From: Bacteroidia bacterium
GTDB taxonomy: Bacteria; Bacteroidota; Bacteroidia; Bacteroidales; Dysgonomonadaceae
Length of the DNA: 32,622 bases
NCBI GenBank assembly: GCA_030538215.1
Contig: JAUNUM010000027.1
Coordinates: forward strand, 1,160-33,781
Reading direction: 5' to 3'
Shown one piece after another: positions 8,370 to 15,513 of this stretch. Numbering within the stretch: position 1 is the stretch's first letter; each line of letters opens with the position of its first letter. Under the pieces are notes generated by a model. The model was not told the DNA's origin. It made no database searches and worked only from the letters and a program-made list of their open reading frames with translations. Position numbers and translations under genes: made by a program.

Positions 8370-8534
8370 AGTAATGTAACAAAGTTGTATGTAACAAGGT
8401 TGTATGTAAATTTTTTTTATCTCAAAACATTGTTCGAAAACAAAGAATTAATCGATATCTCGGGTAAAACCGTCAGTTTCAACGATTCTGTTTTTAAATT
8501 GTGGTTTGAGAAAAATGTGCGAAGATTTTCGTAA
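8370..8534 (+). pseudogene. Possible C-terminal remnant of a lost gene
   Basis: A frame open from 8370 to the stop at 8532-8534 ends with a protein-like stretch (ENKELIDISGKTVSF then NDSVFKLWFEKNVRRFS). There is no ATG start. Its first part overlaps two near-identical 15-bp direct repeats (GTAACAAAGTTGTAT and GTAACAAGGTTGTAT at about 8376-8405), which suggests a deletion scar. I do not recognise the family. RhuM-type genes often sit in restriction-modification clusters, so a fragment of such a neighbour is conceivable, but that is a guess. Confidence 0.3.
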
Positions 8535-8539
8535 GATAG

Positions 8540-8953
8540 ATGAATAATCAAAATGAAATAGTTATTTATCAAGCAGATGAATCTTTCCAGATGGAGGTTC
8601 GTTTGGAGAATGAAACGGTGTGGTTGACACAAGCTCAAATGTCAGACTTGTTTCAGCGAGACCAATCGGTTATATCGCGCCATATTCGCAATATTTTTCG
8701 GGAAAATGAAATTGATGAGAAAAGCAATATGCATTTTTTGCATAATGCTTTTTCTGATAAACCAACTACTTTATATAGTCTCGATGTTATTATTTCCGTT
8801 GGCTACCGTGTTAAATCCAAGCGTGGCACTCAATTTCGAATTTGGGCAAATAAAGTTTTGAAAGATTATCTGTTAAAAGGTTATGCCATTAGTCAACGAT
8901 TCGAACATATTGAGCGACGTTTGTATGATCACGATCAGAATTTGATTTATTGA
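8540..8953 (+). CDS. RhuM family protein, N-terminal part (split gene)
   Basis: 137 residues matching the N-terminal RhuM (virulence_RhuM) domain: VWLTQAQMSDLFQRDQSVIS with a helix-turn-helix look, then YSLDVIISVGYRVKSKRGTQ, FRIWANKVLKDYLLKGYAI and a short coiled region. In intact Bacteroidota relatives, as I recall them, this domain continues through a coiled linker into a C-terminal PLD-like domain in one protein of about 270-330 residues. Here the frame stops (TGA 8951-8953) just where the linker should be, and the second half follows in another frame. The biochemical role of RhuM proteins is unclear; they occur in accessory loci beside restriction-modification genes. Probably a damaged gene. 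Confidence 0.8.
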   Translation: MNNQNEIVIYQADESFQMEVRLENETVWLTQAQMSDLFQRDQSVISRHIRNIFRENEIDEKSNMHFLHNAFSDKPTTLYSLDVIISVGYRVKSKRGTQFRIWANKVLKDYLLKGYAISQRFEHIERRLYDHDQNLIY

Positions 8954-9363
8954 TAAAAACATCACTCCCTCCTTCGCATGGGATTTTTTTCGACGGACAA
9001 ATTTTTGATGCATATAAATTCGTATCCGACCTAATAAAATCGGCTAAAAAGAGTATAGTTTTAATTGATAATTATGTTGATGAAAGTGTCCTGTTTATTC
9101 TGTCGAAAAGAAAAGAAAATGTATCTGCAACAATTTTTACAAGCAAAATATCGAAACAATTTCAGTTGGATATTGATAAATTCAACGAACAATATCCGCC
9201 CATAGAAATTAATGTATTTACAAAATCTCACGATCGGTTTCTCATTATCGATAAAGAAAAAGTATATCACATCGGCGCTTCCCTTAAGGATTTAGGCAAG
9301 AAGTGGTTCGCATTCTCTTTAATCAATCTGAACGCGAATGAAATCTTAGAAAAGTTGAAATAA
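8950..9363 (+). CDS. PLD-like C-terminal half of the split RhuM protein
   Basis: Overlaps the end of the preceding frame by 4 bases and opens with TTG. Upstream codons in the same frame spell EFDLL before IKTSLPPSHGIFFDGQIFDA, which is how the linker of intact homologues runs into this domain. Recognisable blocks: FVSDLIKSAKKSIVLIDNYV, KSHDRFLIID and HIGASLKDLGKKWFAFS. The SHDRFLIID element is like half of a phospholipase D HxK/HxD site, with no full HKD motif. Best explained as the C-terminal part of one ancestral gene cut by a frameshift and a small linker loss. Separate translation by coupling from TTG is possible but less likely. Confidence 0.75.
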   Translation: MIKTSLPPSHGIFFDGQIFDAYKFVSDLIKSAKKSIVLIDNYVDESVLFILSKRKENVSATIFTSKISKQFQLDIDKFNEQYPPIEINVFTKSHDRFLIIDKEKVYHIGASLKDLGKKWFAFSLINLNANEILEKLK

Positions 9364-9414
9364 TTACCCGAAAAGTCTTTTGTCTTTTCTCTTGGTTCAA
9401 AAATCTAAAAAAAT

Positions 9415-10176
9415 ATGCAAATCATCATGTCACCCGCCAAATTGATGGATTTCGATACGCGGGAGGAAAATATAAAAACAACCAAACCAATTTTCTCTGA
9501 AAAATCGGAAGAAATACTTGAGGTGTGTAAAAAACTTTCGGAGATTGATATCGCCGAAAAAATGAAAGTCAACTGCGATATCGCTCAAAAAGTGTACGGA
9601 TATTTCCAGTCGTTCAACTTCAAAACAACACCGCTTCGCGCAGCTGCGCTGGCATACGACGGCATCGCATACAAAGGATTGAACGCACACGATTTCAGCA
9701 AAGAAGATATTGCTTTTGCTCAAAAACATCTGAATATATTGTCGGGATTTTACGGCACTCTCAAACCCTTCGACCAGATAAAACCTTATCGACTGGAATT
9801 CTCCCGAAAAATTCAACCTAACGGTTATAAAGATTTATACGATTTTTGGCAAAACGAGGTAAACCAATATCTTGCCGGAAGATTGACAAAAGACGAAAAG
9901 GTTATCATCAACGTAGCTTCCAAAGAATATTCCAAGGTTGTATCGAAGAAACTATTGCCTAAAGGCACTCAGATTATCGAAATAAATTTTCTTCAGCAGG
10001 AAGGTAATGAACTTAAACAAATTGTAGTTCACAGCAAAAAAGCACGCGGACTGATGGCTCGTTTCATCATCAAAAACCAACTGAAAATTGCCGAAGAAGT
10101 AAAAGCTTTCGATTACGAGAATTACTTCTACTACCCGCAGCTTTCCACTAATGATAAATGGGTGTTTGTCAGATAA
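9415..10176 (+). CDS. yaaA: YaaA family peroxide-stress protein (DUF328)
   Basis: 253-residue cytoplasmic protein with the family's usual length and signatures: MQIIMSPAKLMDF at the start, LSGFYGTLKPFDQIKPYRLE in the middle, and YDFWQN, INVASKEYSKVV and HSKKARGLMARFII towards the end. In E. coli YaaA limits free intracellular iron during hydrogen peroxide stress, and the fold binds DNA. The ATG at 9415 follows an A-rich stretch, and the NSS transporter starts only 12 bp after its stop, so the two genes probably share a transcript. No OxyR-type site was identified upstream. Confidence 0.94.
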   Translation: MQIIMSPAKLMDFDTREENIKTTKPIFSEKSEEILEVCKKLSEIDIAEKMKVNCDIAQKVYGYFQSFNFKTTPLRAAALAYDGIAYKGLNAHDFSKEDIAFAQKHLNILSGFYGTLKPFDQIKPYRLEFSRKIQPNGYKDLYDFWQNEVNQYLAGRLTKDEKVIINVASKEYSKVVSKKLLPKGTQIIEINFLQQEGNELKQIVVHSKKARGLMARFIIKNQLKIAEEVKAFDYENYFYYPQLSTNDKWVFVR

Positions 10177-10188
10177 AAAATTAACACT

Positions 10189-11523
10189 ATGAGCGAATCA
10201 AGATCAACATTCGGTTCAAAATTAGGAATGGTGGCAGCAGCTGCCGGTTCCGCCGTTGGATTGGGCAATATTTGGCGTTTCCCGAGTGAAACTGCCGATG
10301 GCGGTGGCGCCATTTTCATTATCGTTTACATAGCGTGCATTCTGTTTTTTGGAATCCCGCTGATGGTTGCCGAATTTATGATCGGTCGTTCATCCAAAGC
10401 CAATGCTTCAGGCGCATTCGACAAACTTGCACCGGGCACGCAGTGGAAATGGGTAGGCAGACTGGGCGTTCTTACCGGATTTATCATTTTGGGATTTTAT
10501 ATGGTCGTTTGCGGTTGGACGGTAGATTATATCATTCAATCTGTTACCGGAAGTTTGAAAGGAGTCAGCGATTTTTCTGCCAACTTCAATACGCTTCTTT
10601 CAAACAGTCCTAAACAAGTTGGGTTGATGGTTTTCTTCGTGTTCCTCACCGCATATTTCATTTTTGCCGGTGTGCAAAAAGGAATCGAAAGATCGGCGAA
10701 AATTATGATGCCGCTTCTGTTCTTGCTTCTTATTGTTTTGGTGATCAGAGCTATGTCGCTCGAAGGAGCAAAAGCAGGAGTCGATTTTCTTTTTAAACCC
10801 GATTTTCAAGAAGTGAAATCCACCGTTTTTCTCGATGCCATGGGGCAGGCGTTTTTTTCGTTATCGCTGGGAATGGGATGCATGCTCACTTACGCGTCTT
10901 ATTTTAAGGATAATACAAATTTAACGAAAACGGCTGTTCAGGTTTCGGTTCTCGACTCATTGGTAGCACTGCTTGCCGGAATGATTATTTTTCCATCCGC
11001 TTTTGCGCTCACGGCTAATCCGGATACTATCGTTTCCGATTTGGTTGCCGGCGGTCCCGGATTACTTTTCATCACTGTCCCCGAGCTTTTTAATCAAATG
11101 CAGGGATCGATGATTTGGTCGGCAATGTTTTTCATTCTTTTAGCAATTGCCGCGCTCACGTCCACCATTTCGCTGATGGAAGTTGTTACGGTTTATATCA
11201 GTGAAGAGCACAAAATTAGTCGAAAAAAAGCGCTTCTTTTTGTAGTCATCGGTGTGCTGATTTTGGGAACAATTTCCGCCATTTCATCGCAATTTTTCAA
11301 TATTTTGGATGTGGTTTCGGCAAAAGTGATGCTGCCCGTGGGCGGATTGTTTATTTCACTTTTTGTGGGATGGTATCTCGATAAAAAAATCGTTCAGGCT
11401 CAATTAACCAACGATGGAAAAATAAAACTTGGAATTTCTTTTCTAAAAACATACAGTTTTATTCTTAAATTTTTGGCGCCGATAGCCATTTTGTTAATAT
11501 TTTTATACGGATTAATCGGATAG
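10189..11523 (+). CDS. NSS-family sodium-dependent symporter (LeuT fold)
   Basis: Inner-membrane sodium-coupled transporter, 444 residues with about 11-12 membrane helices. The first helix carries the sodium/substrate site signature SAVGLGNIWRFP followed by DGGGAIFIIVYIACILFFGIP, as in bacterial neurotransmitter:sodium symporters of amino acids. GMGCMLTYASY corresponds to the helix 6 region and LTSTISLMEVV to helix 8. The substrate is probably an amino acid or amine, but it cannot be read. It is likely co-transcribed with yaaA. No MetS-type small subunit gene is recognised after it; only a 42-codon frame of unknown value follows. Confidence 0.93.
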   Translation: MSESRSTFGSKLGMVAAAAGSAVGLGNIWRFPSETADGGGAIFIIVYIACILFFGIPLMVAEFMIGRSSKANASGAFDKLAPGTQWKWVGRLGVLTGFIILGFYMVVCGWTVDYIIQSVTGSLKGVSDFSANFNTLLSNSPKQVGLMVFFVFLTAYFIFAGVQKGIERSAKIMMPLLFLLLIVLVIRAMSLEGAKAGVDFLFKPDFQEVKSTVFLDAMGQAFFSLSLGMGCMLTYASYFKDNTNLTKTAVQVSVLDSLVALLAGMIIFPSAFALTANPDTIVSDLVAGGPGLLFITVPELFNQMQGSMIWSAMFFILLAIAALTSTISLMEVVTVYISEEHKISRKKALLFVVIGVLILGTISAISSQFFNILDVVSAKVMLPVGGLFISLFVGWYLDKKIVQAQLTNDGKIKLGISFLKTYSFILKFLAPIAILLIFLYGLIG

Positions 11524-11525
11524 GG

Positions 11526-11654
11526 GTGAGGCTCTTTTTGCTTCAAAATTCCGGTGATGGTTCTCACACAGCAAGAATCGTTTACGAAAACGGATTAGAG
11601 AATGCTTACGAAAAAATCACTTTTTTAAGAATAAACAGAAAACGTTTTAAATAA
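11526..11654 (+). other. Unassigned short open frame after the NSS symporter
   Basis: GTG-started frame of 42 codons lying 2 bp after the symporter stop. The product would be basic and ends ITFLRINRKRFK. It does not look like a MetS-type small transporter subunit, which would be a hydrophobic helix. I do not recognise it; it may be a remnant or chance. Confidence 0.2.
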
Positions 11655-11676
11655 TCCTAAAGGTGTAATCCATCGC

Positions 11677-11707
11677 TTTGAGACTCCGTATTTAATTATT
11701 ATTTTTG
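11677..11707 (+). promoter_or_regulatory. Promoter of aroA
   Basis: TTTG at 11677-11680, exactly 19 bp spacer, then TATTTTTG at 11700-11707: a full match to the Bacteroidota consensus TTTG-N19-TAnnTTTG. The start codon follows 20 bp later, so the leader is very short. Confidence 0.75.
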
Positions 11708-11727
11708 TGTAAAAATAGCAGCATAGC

Positions 11728-12945
11728 ATGCAATATAAAATATATCCTCCCGAAAAATTAAAAGCAACCATCGAACTTCCGCCTTCAAAAAGCATTAGTA
11801 ATAGAATCCTTATTCTTAATGCGTTAAGTTTGAACACCAATCCGGTGGAAAATCTTTCAGATTGCGAAGATACCCAAGTTATTATTGATGCTTTCAATTC
11901 TAATTCCAATATTTTTGACGTGAAAGGAGCAGGAACTGCTATGCGTTTTCTTACTGCTTTTTTGGCGGGAATGGAGGGGGAGTGGATTCTCAAAGGTTCG
12001 AAACGTATGCACGAACGCCCTATATATCCGTTAGTTGATACGTTAAAAGCAATAGATGCCGATATTGAATATATGCAAAATGAGGGTTATCCACCATTAA
12101 AAATTAAAGGAAAGAGACTAAAGGGTGGTGAAGTGTTTGTTTCGGGAAATATTAGTTCGCAATTTGTTTCGGGACTAATGATGGTTGCCCCCACAATGGA
12201 AAAAGGGTTGATAATCAATATTCAAACTGATGTTATATCGAAACCGTATCTCAACCTCACTATCAAATTGATGGAGGAATACGGCGTACATGTTAAATGG
12301 GAAGGCAATAAGATAATTATTAAACCGCAGGAATACAGACCGGTAACTTTTAAGGTTGAGTCGGATTGGACGGCTGCATCTTATTGGTATGAAATGGTAG
12401 CGCTTTGTTCCGGCGCAGAAGTTACATTGCTGGGATTGCAAAAAAATAGTTATCAGGGCGACTCTTATTTGGCGAGTCTTTTTAACGATCTCGGCGTTAC
12501 TACCGAATTTATTCCTAATGGAGTGATTATCAGAAAGACAAGAAAGCCTAATAAAAAGTTTTTCCATAATTTTGTAGGTGAACCCGATTTAGCGCAAACT
12601 TTTGCGGTTACATGTTGTTTTTTAAATGTACCCTTTATCTTTTCGGGTGTTCAGAGTTTGAGAATCAAAGAAACAGACCGGATTGAAGCGCTGAAAACCG
12701 AATTGAAGAAATTGGGTTTTGTATTACGGGAAACCGGAAATGAAATGTTGGAGTGGGATGGAGAACGGTGCTCTATTGATGCAAATGCGGCAATGGATAC
12801 ATACGAAGATCACCGGATGGCCATGTCGCTACTTCCGGCAGCCATTCCGCTGAAGTCTATATTGATAAATGATCCGCATGTGGTTAGCAAATCATATCCC
12901 AATTTCTGGGAAGATTTGAAAAAAGCGGGATTTAAAATTCAATAG
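11728..12945 (+). CDS. aroA: 3-phosphoshikimate 1-carboxyvinyltransferase (EPSP synthase)
   Basis: Shikimate-pathway enzyme joining shikimate 3-phosphate and phosphoenolpyruvate to give EPSP and phosphate. The 405-residue length is short but typical for Bacteroidota AroA. Substrate-binding motifs: ELPPSKSISNRILI (Lys21, Ser22, Arg26), GAGTAMRFLTAFLAG for the second site, FVSGLMMVAP, and the signature SLRIKETDRIEALKTEL. The end carries DHRMAMSLLPAA, containing the conserved His-Arg pair. Single gene behind a good promoter; a palindromic spacer element follows. Confidence 0.96.
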   Translation: MQYKIYPPEKLKATIELPPSKSISNRILILNALSLNTNPVENLSDCEDTQVIIDAFNSNSNIFDVKGAGTAMRFLTAFLAGMEGEWILKGSKRMHERPIYPLVDTLKAIDADIEYMQNEGYPPLKIKGKRLKGGEVFVSGNISSQFVSGLMMVAPTMEKGLIINIQTDVISKPYLNLTIKLMEEYGVHVKWEGNKIIIKPQEYRPVTFKVESDWTAASYWYEMVALCSGAEVTLLGLQKNSYQGDSYLASLFNDLGVTTEFIPNGVIIRKTRKPNKKFFHNFVGEPDLAQTFAVTCCFLNVPFIFSGVQSLRIKETDRIEALKTELKKLGFVLRETGNEMLEWDGERCSIDANAAMDTYEDHRMAMSLLPAAIPLKSILINDPHVVSKSYPNFWEDLKKAGFKIQ

Positions 12946-12964
12946 TAATTCTGTAGATACTCAA

Positions 12965-13035
12965 TTGTAATTTGCTCGCTACGCTTGCAATATTCGTTGT
13001 GGTGATGAAATATTCAACGACACAATGAATTACAA
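12965..13035. repeat. Palindromic intergenic element of about 70 bp, copy 2
   Basis: Outer arms TTGTAATT (12965-12972) and AATTACAA (13028-13035). Inner pair TTCGTTGTG and CACAATGAA with one G-T wobble. It contains GCTACGCT and ATATTCAACG-N-CACAA, in the same order as the element at 4437-4505 and with almost the same total length (71 against 69 bp). It sits between aroA and the next gene. Confidence 0.6.
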
Positions 13036-13063
13036 CCGAATTACGCAAAGCAAATAACATTTT

Positions 13064-13525
13064 ATGACAAGTTTATATATTTTCATCGGTATCATTGTCT
13101 TTTTTGGGGTTGCGCTGATTGTATCCAATCATATTCAACGGAAAAAAGGTAATACGCAAGAACGGGAAACTGCTAAACCGGCTATCGATGTGCGTACAAA
13201 ACAAGAAAAGGAACGCGACAGCGGATGTTGTGGCGCACACGAAGTGTGTGAGAAAGATAGTCTTATCGCGGCTTTCAAAGAAGAACCCGAGTATTTTGAT
13301 GATGAGGAACTTGATCGGTTTCATTATCGGGATTCCGGTAGTTATTCCGATAATGAAGTGGAAGAGTTTCGTGAGGTTTTTTACACTATTTTGGATGAAG
13401 AAAAACCGCGATGGGTACGTAGCTTGCAACTTCGTGAAATAGCTGTCCCTAATCAGATGAAGGACGAAATTCTGATGATTGTGAACGATTTACGCGAACA
13501 AAAAATGCATCATTCGCACGCCTAA
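13064..13525 (+). CDS. Small membrane-anchored Cys/His-rich protein of unknown function
   Basis: 153 residues with one N-terminal membrane helix (about 4-22) and a cytoplasmic basic stretch. A compact motif GCCGAHEVCEKD near residues 64-75 could hold a metal ion or Fe-S centre. An acidic region rich in Glu, Asp and Tyr follows, then a helical C-terminus ending HHSHA. I do not recognise a named family. It lies 22 bp ahead of a metal ABC permease on the same strand, which fits a role connected with metal supply, but this is inference from position and the Cys/His content. Confidence 0.8.
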   Translation: MTSLYIFIGIIVFFGVALIVSNHIQRKKGNTQERETAKPAIDVRTKQEKERDSGCCGAHEVCEKDSLIAAFKEEPEYFDDEELDRFHYRDSGSYSDNEVEEFREVFYTILDEEKPRWVRSLQLREIAVPNQMKDEILMIVNDLREQKMHHSHA

Positions 13526-13547
13526 CCCAGTAACGCGCACTTTGTAC

Positions 13548-14378
13548 ATGGATTTTCTCGAACTCCTTAATTATGCTTTTTTTCGCAATGCGTTGTGGGG
13601 AAGCCTTTTCGCAAGTATTGCCACAGGAATAATCGGCACGTATATAGTTACCCGCCGATTGGTATTTATTAGTGGTGGAATTACTCATGCTTCGTTTGGC
13701 GGATTGGGTATTGGTTTTTATTTTGGATTGAGTCCGATTTTTTCGGCCATGATTTTTTCTGTTTTTTCTGCGTTCGGTATCCAATGGTTTTCGCGAAAAC
13801 AAGGTGTGCGGGAAGATTCCGCTATTGCCGTTTTCTGGTCGTTGGGAATGGCTGTTGGGATTATGCTCACCTTTCTCACACCGGGATATGCTCCCAACTT
13901 GTCGGAATATCTTTTTGGGAATATTCTTACCATTACTCGCACAGATATTATCTCTCTAATTGTACTTTCCGGTATCCTTTTTTTGTTTTTTGTTGTTAAT
14001 TATCACGCTATTGTGTCGATATCGTTCGATGCGCAATTTGCCCAAACCCGTAGAGTAAATACCCGATTTATCGAATACGCGATGATGCTTTTTGTTGCGG
14101 TTACCATTGTGTTGAGCATCCGGCTGGTGGGGATTGTACTGTTGATGTCGCTCATCACCGTTCCGCAAATGACAGCCAATCTGTTTACCGTGAATTATTC
14201 CCGTATTATTTATCTTTCCGTAGGAATTAGTTTTATTGCCTGTGTTGTGGGGTTGTTGTTGTCGTATTACCTGAATGTTCCGTCCGGCGCGTTTATTATT
14301 TTCGTGTTGATTGTGCTGTTTTTTGTGGGGAAAGGGATAAAAGTAATTTTAAAAAATAAGTTGTGCATCTTGTTTTAA
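13548..14378 (+). CDS. Zinc/manganese-type ABC transporter permease (ZnuB/MntB family)
   Basis: Inner-membrane permease of the ABC-3 family. I take the ATG at 13548 instead of the in-frame TTG at 13542, giving 276 residues, the usual length. About eight membrane helices are visible. Characteristic stretches are YIVTRRLVFISGGITHASFG near the N-terminus, the middle loop DAQFAQTRRVNTRFIEY, and RLVGIVLLMSLITVPQMTAN. The ATP-binding and metal-binding partners of such importers are not in this window, so it is an orphan here or is served by genes elsewhere. The gene directly before it encodes a Cys/His-rich membrane protein. Confidence 0.92.
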   Translation: MDFLELLNYAFFRNALWGSLFASIATGIIGTYIVTRRLVFISGGITHASFGGLGIGFYFGLSPIFSAMIFSVFSAFGIQWFSRKQGVREDSAIAVFWSLGMAVGIMLTFLTPGYAPNLSEYLFGNILTITRTDIISLIVLSGILFLFFVVNYHAIVSISFDAQFAQTRRVNTRFIEYAMMLFVAVTIVLSIRLVGIVLLMSLITVPQMTANLFTVNYSRIIYLSVGISFIACVVGLLLSYYLNVPSGAFIIFVLIVLFFVGKGIKVILKNKLCILF

Positions 14379-14384
14379 TTTTCC

Positions 14385-14836
14385 ATACGGAGCTGTCTCA
14401 AAAGTAAAACAAAATTCCGTATAACTTACAATTTGAAACCTGTCATTATCTAAAAGCTCTGAAAGAGCTTAATGTGAATAACCGTGTGTGAAACGCACGG
14501 TAGTGAGCAACATTCCGAACCAATCCGTCAATTGACGGATTGAAGTTCAGCCCACTTCGGGGCTGGGTGTGAATGGAGTTACCATTCCCCGCACTTCGTA
14601 CGGAGTTATTCACATTCAGTCCGTCAGCCGACGGACAAAAGTTACAAACTGCAAGTTGTACCAATCTCTATTTCTCTTTTGATACACCCCCATTGATAGT
14701 CCATACTCGCTATGCGGTTCTAAACCGCAAAGCGCATTCTCCCGATGATGGAAAAATAGAACACCGACAACACTGATCAAGTGGTGAATATTTCACGCTC
14801 CTGCCGGTAGCCAATTCTGCCTGTTTTATCCGGCAG
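14385..14836. repeat. Hairpin-rich dispersed repeat block
   Basis: No convincing gene. The stretch holds many inverted repeats in a row: ATACGG/CCGTAT (14385-14422), AGCTCTGAAAGAGCT (about 14456-14470), CGTG...CACG in TAACCGTGTGTGAAACGCAC, a perfect 20-bp palindrome at 14522-14541, CAGCCC/GGGCTG (14549-14566), GTCCGTC/GACGGAC (14619-14636) and CTGCCGG/CCGGCAG (14801-14836). Words such as AATGTGAATAACCGT occur in spacer repeats common in Bacteroidota. GAGCTGTCTCAAAAGT near 14390 resembles an insertion-sequence end, but there is no transposase. Confidence 0.5.
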
Positions 14837-14861
14837 CCACAACAATTAATTATTAAAAAAC

Positions 14862-14892
14862 CTTTTTATTTCAAAATAAACACCTATATTTG
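14862..14892 (+). promoter_or_regulatory. Putative promoter of the structured RNA
   Basis: TATATTTG at 14885-14892 is a full match to TAnnTTTG. A T-rich CTTT/TTTT lies about 19 bp upstream in place of TTTG. Transcription would start near 14899. No protein gene follows closely, only the foldable segment ending in the terminator at 15121. Confidence 0.5.
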
Positions 14893-14898
14893 TGTAAA

Positions 14899-15121
14899 AT
14901 TTATAAAAACATTTATTTAGAAGAGTTTAAATGAGTTGGGCAGTTACAAACAATACAAAAAATACCTCCACTTTATTAATAAAGGTTAATGCGGGGGGGG
15001 TATTTTGCATCTGTTAACTGTAAAAAGTGCTTTTTTCGATGTAAGTTCATCTGTTTTCAACTAAAGTAAACCGTTTCTCAGCCACTTGTCTTTAGGCAAG
15101 AGGCTGAGAAACGGTTTTTTT
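14899..15121 (+). ncRNA. Candidate structured small RNA of about 220 nt (6S-like rod or leader)
   Basis: Between a TATATTTG promoter and a strong terminator the sequence folds into nested helices. AGTTG (14934-14938) pairs with CAACT (15058-15062). CAGTTA (14941-14946) pairs with TAACTG (15015-15020). AAAATACCTCC (14959-14969) pairs with GGGGGGTATTTT (14996-15006, one wobble), topped by CTTTA-ttaa-TAAAG (14971-14984). A side hairpin AAAAA-GTGC-TTTTT lies at 15022-15035 on the 3' strand. The rod with a one-sided hairpin recalls 6S RNA, but I cannot confirm the family. A leader of the DUF6261 gene is the main alternative. Only a 28-codon ATG frame runs through it, across a run of eight G. Confidence 0.45.
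15068..15121 (+). terminator. Very strong Rho-independent terminator
   Basis: A 16-bp perfect stem (15068-15083 with 15102-15117; core CCGTTTCTCAGCC / GGCTGAGAAACGG) is extended, after an A/A mismatch, by CTTGTC/GGCAAG with a TTTA loop. The stem runs into seven T residues (15115-15121). It closes the structured RNA, or acts as an attenuator before the DUF6261 gene. Confidence 0.88.
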
Positions 15122-15231
15122 GTGCCTTGCACGGATGAAAACAATTGACAAGCAGCGTGTTTGACAACCTGTAGAGAACCAACCAACGCAGCGAGCGAGT
15201 AGCGGATAAGCTAATTGTGAAAAAAGATAAC

Positions 15232-15415
15232 AGAAATTGAACTTTTGACGGCTATTTGTTAAAAGTTCTTTCGGAAGTTGAGCCTCTGACGGCTATTTGT
15301 TAAAAAAAACCTCAGATGTTGAGCTGCCGACCACTTTAAAGCGAAACAAGCCACCGGAAGTTGAACTGCCGACAACTTCAAGGCAAAAGAAATGGCAAAA
15401 AGTTAAACTGCCCAA
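15232..15415 (+). repeat. Five degenerate direct repeats with a 41-42 bp period
   Basis: The word GGAAGTTGA-N-CTGCCGAC or a variant recurs with its TTGA/TTAA core at 15237, 15278, 15319, 15361 and 15403, giving steps of 41, 41, 42 and 42 bp. The first two units also share TGACGGCTATTTGTTAAAA, and the third and fourth share CTGCCGAC. The period equals about four helical turns, so the cores face the same side of the DNA. The array ends about 100 bp before the DUF6261 start. It is not CRISPR: the units are degenerate and contiguous, with no unique spacers. Confidence 0.65.
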
Positions 15416-15513
15416 GAACAAAACAAAAATACGCATAAAAAAAGCGTAAAACAACAAAGAAAAACAAACCGAGCACTTTCGGCAGAACAGAGCTCACTTA
15501 AAACACATAAATT

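Noticed and set aside
9370..9389. GAAAAG/CTTTTC hairpin before yaaA as a terminator
   Set aside because: Only 6 A/T-rich base pairs with an 8-nt loop and no T tract; too weak to list.
14389..14405. Insertion sequence end
   Set aside because: The CTGTCTCAAAAG-like motif is suggestive, but no second end and no transposase were found, so it is reported only within the repeat block.
14446..14776. Short open frames in the hairpin block after the metal permease
   Set aside because: They cross multiple palindromes, lack protein-like composition and have no start context.
14931..15017. 28-codon ATG frame inside the structured RNA as a leader peptide gene
   Set aside because: No runs of a regulatory amino acid, no link to a biosynthetic gene, and the segment is better explained by base pairing. 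It is kept only as a remark on the G tract.
15232..15415. CRISPR array
   Set aside because: The 41-42 bp units are degenerate along their whole length, with no constant repeat separated by unique spacers, and there are no cas genes nearby.
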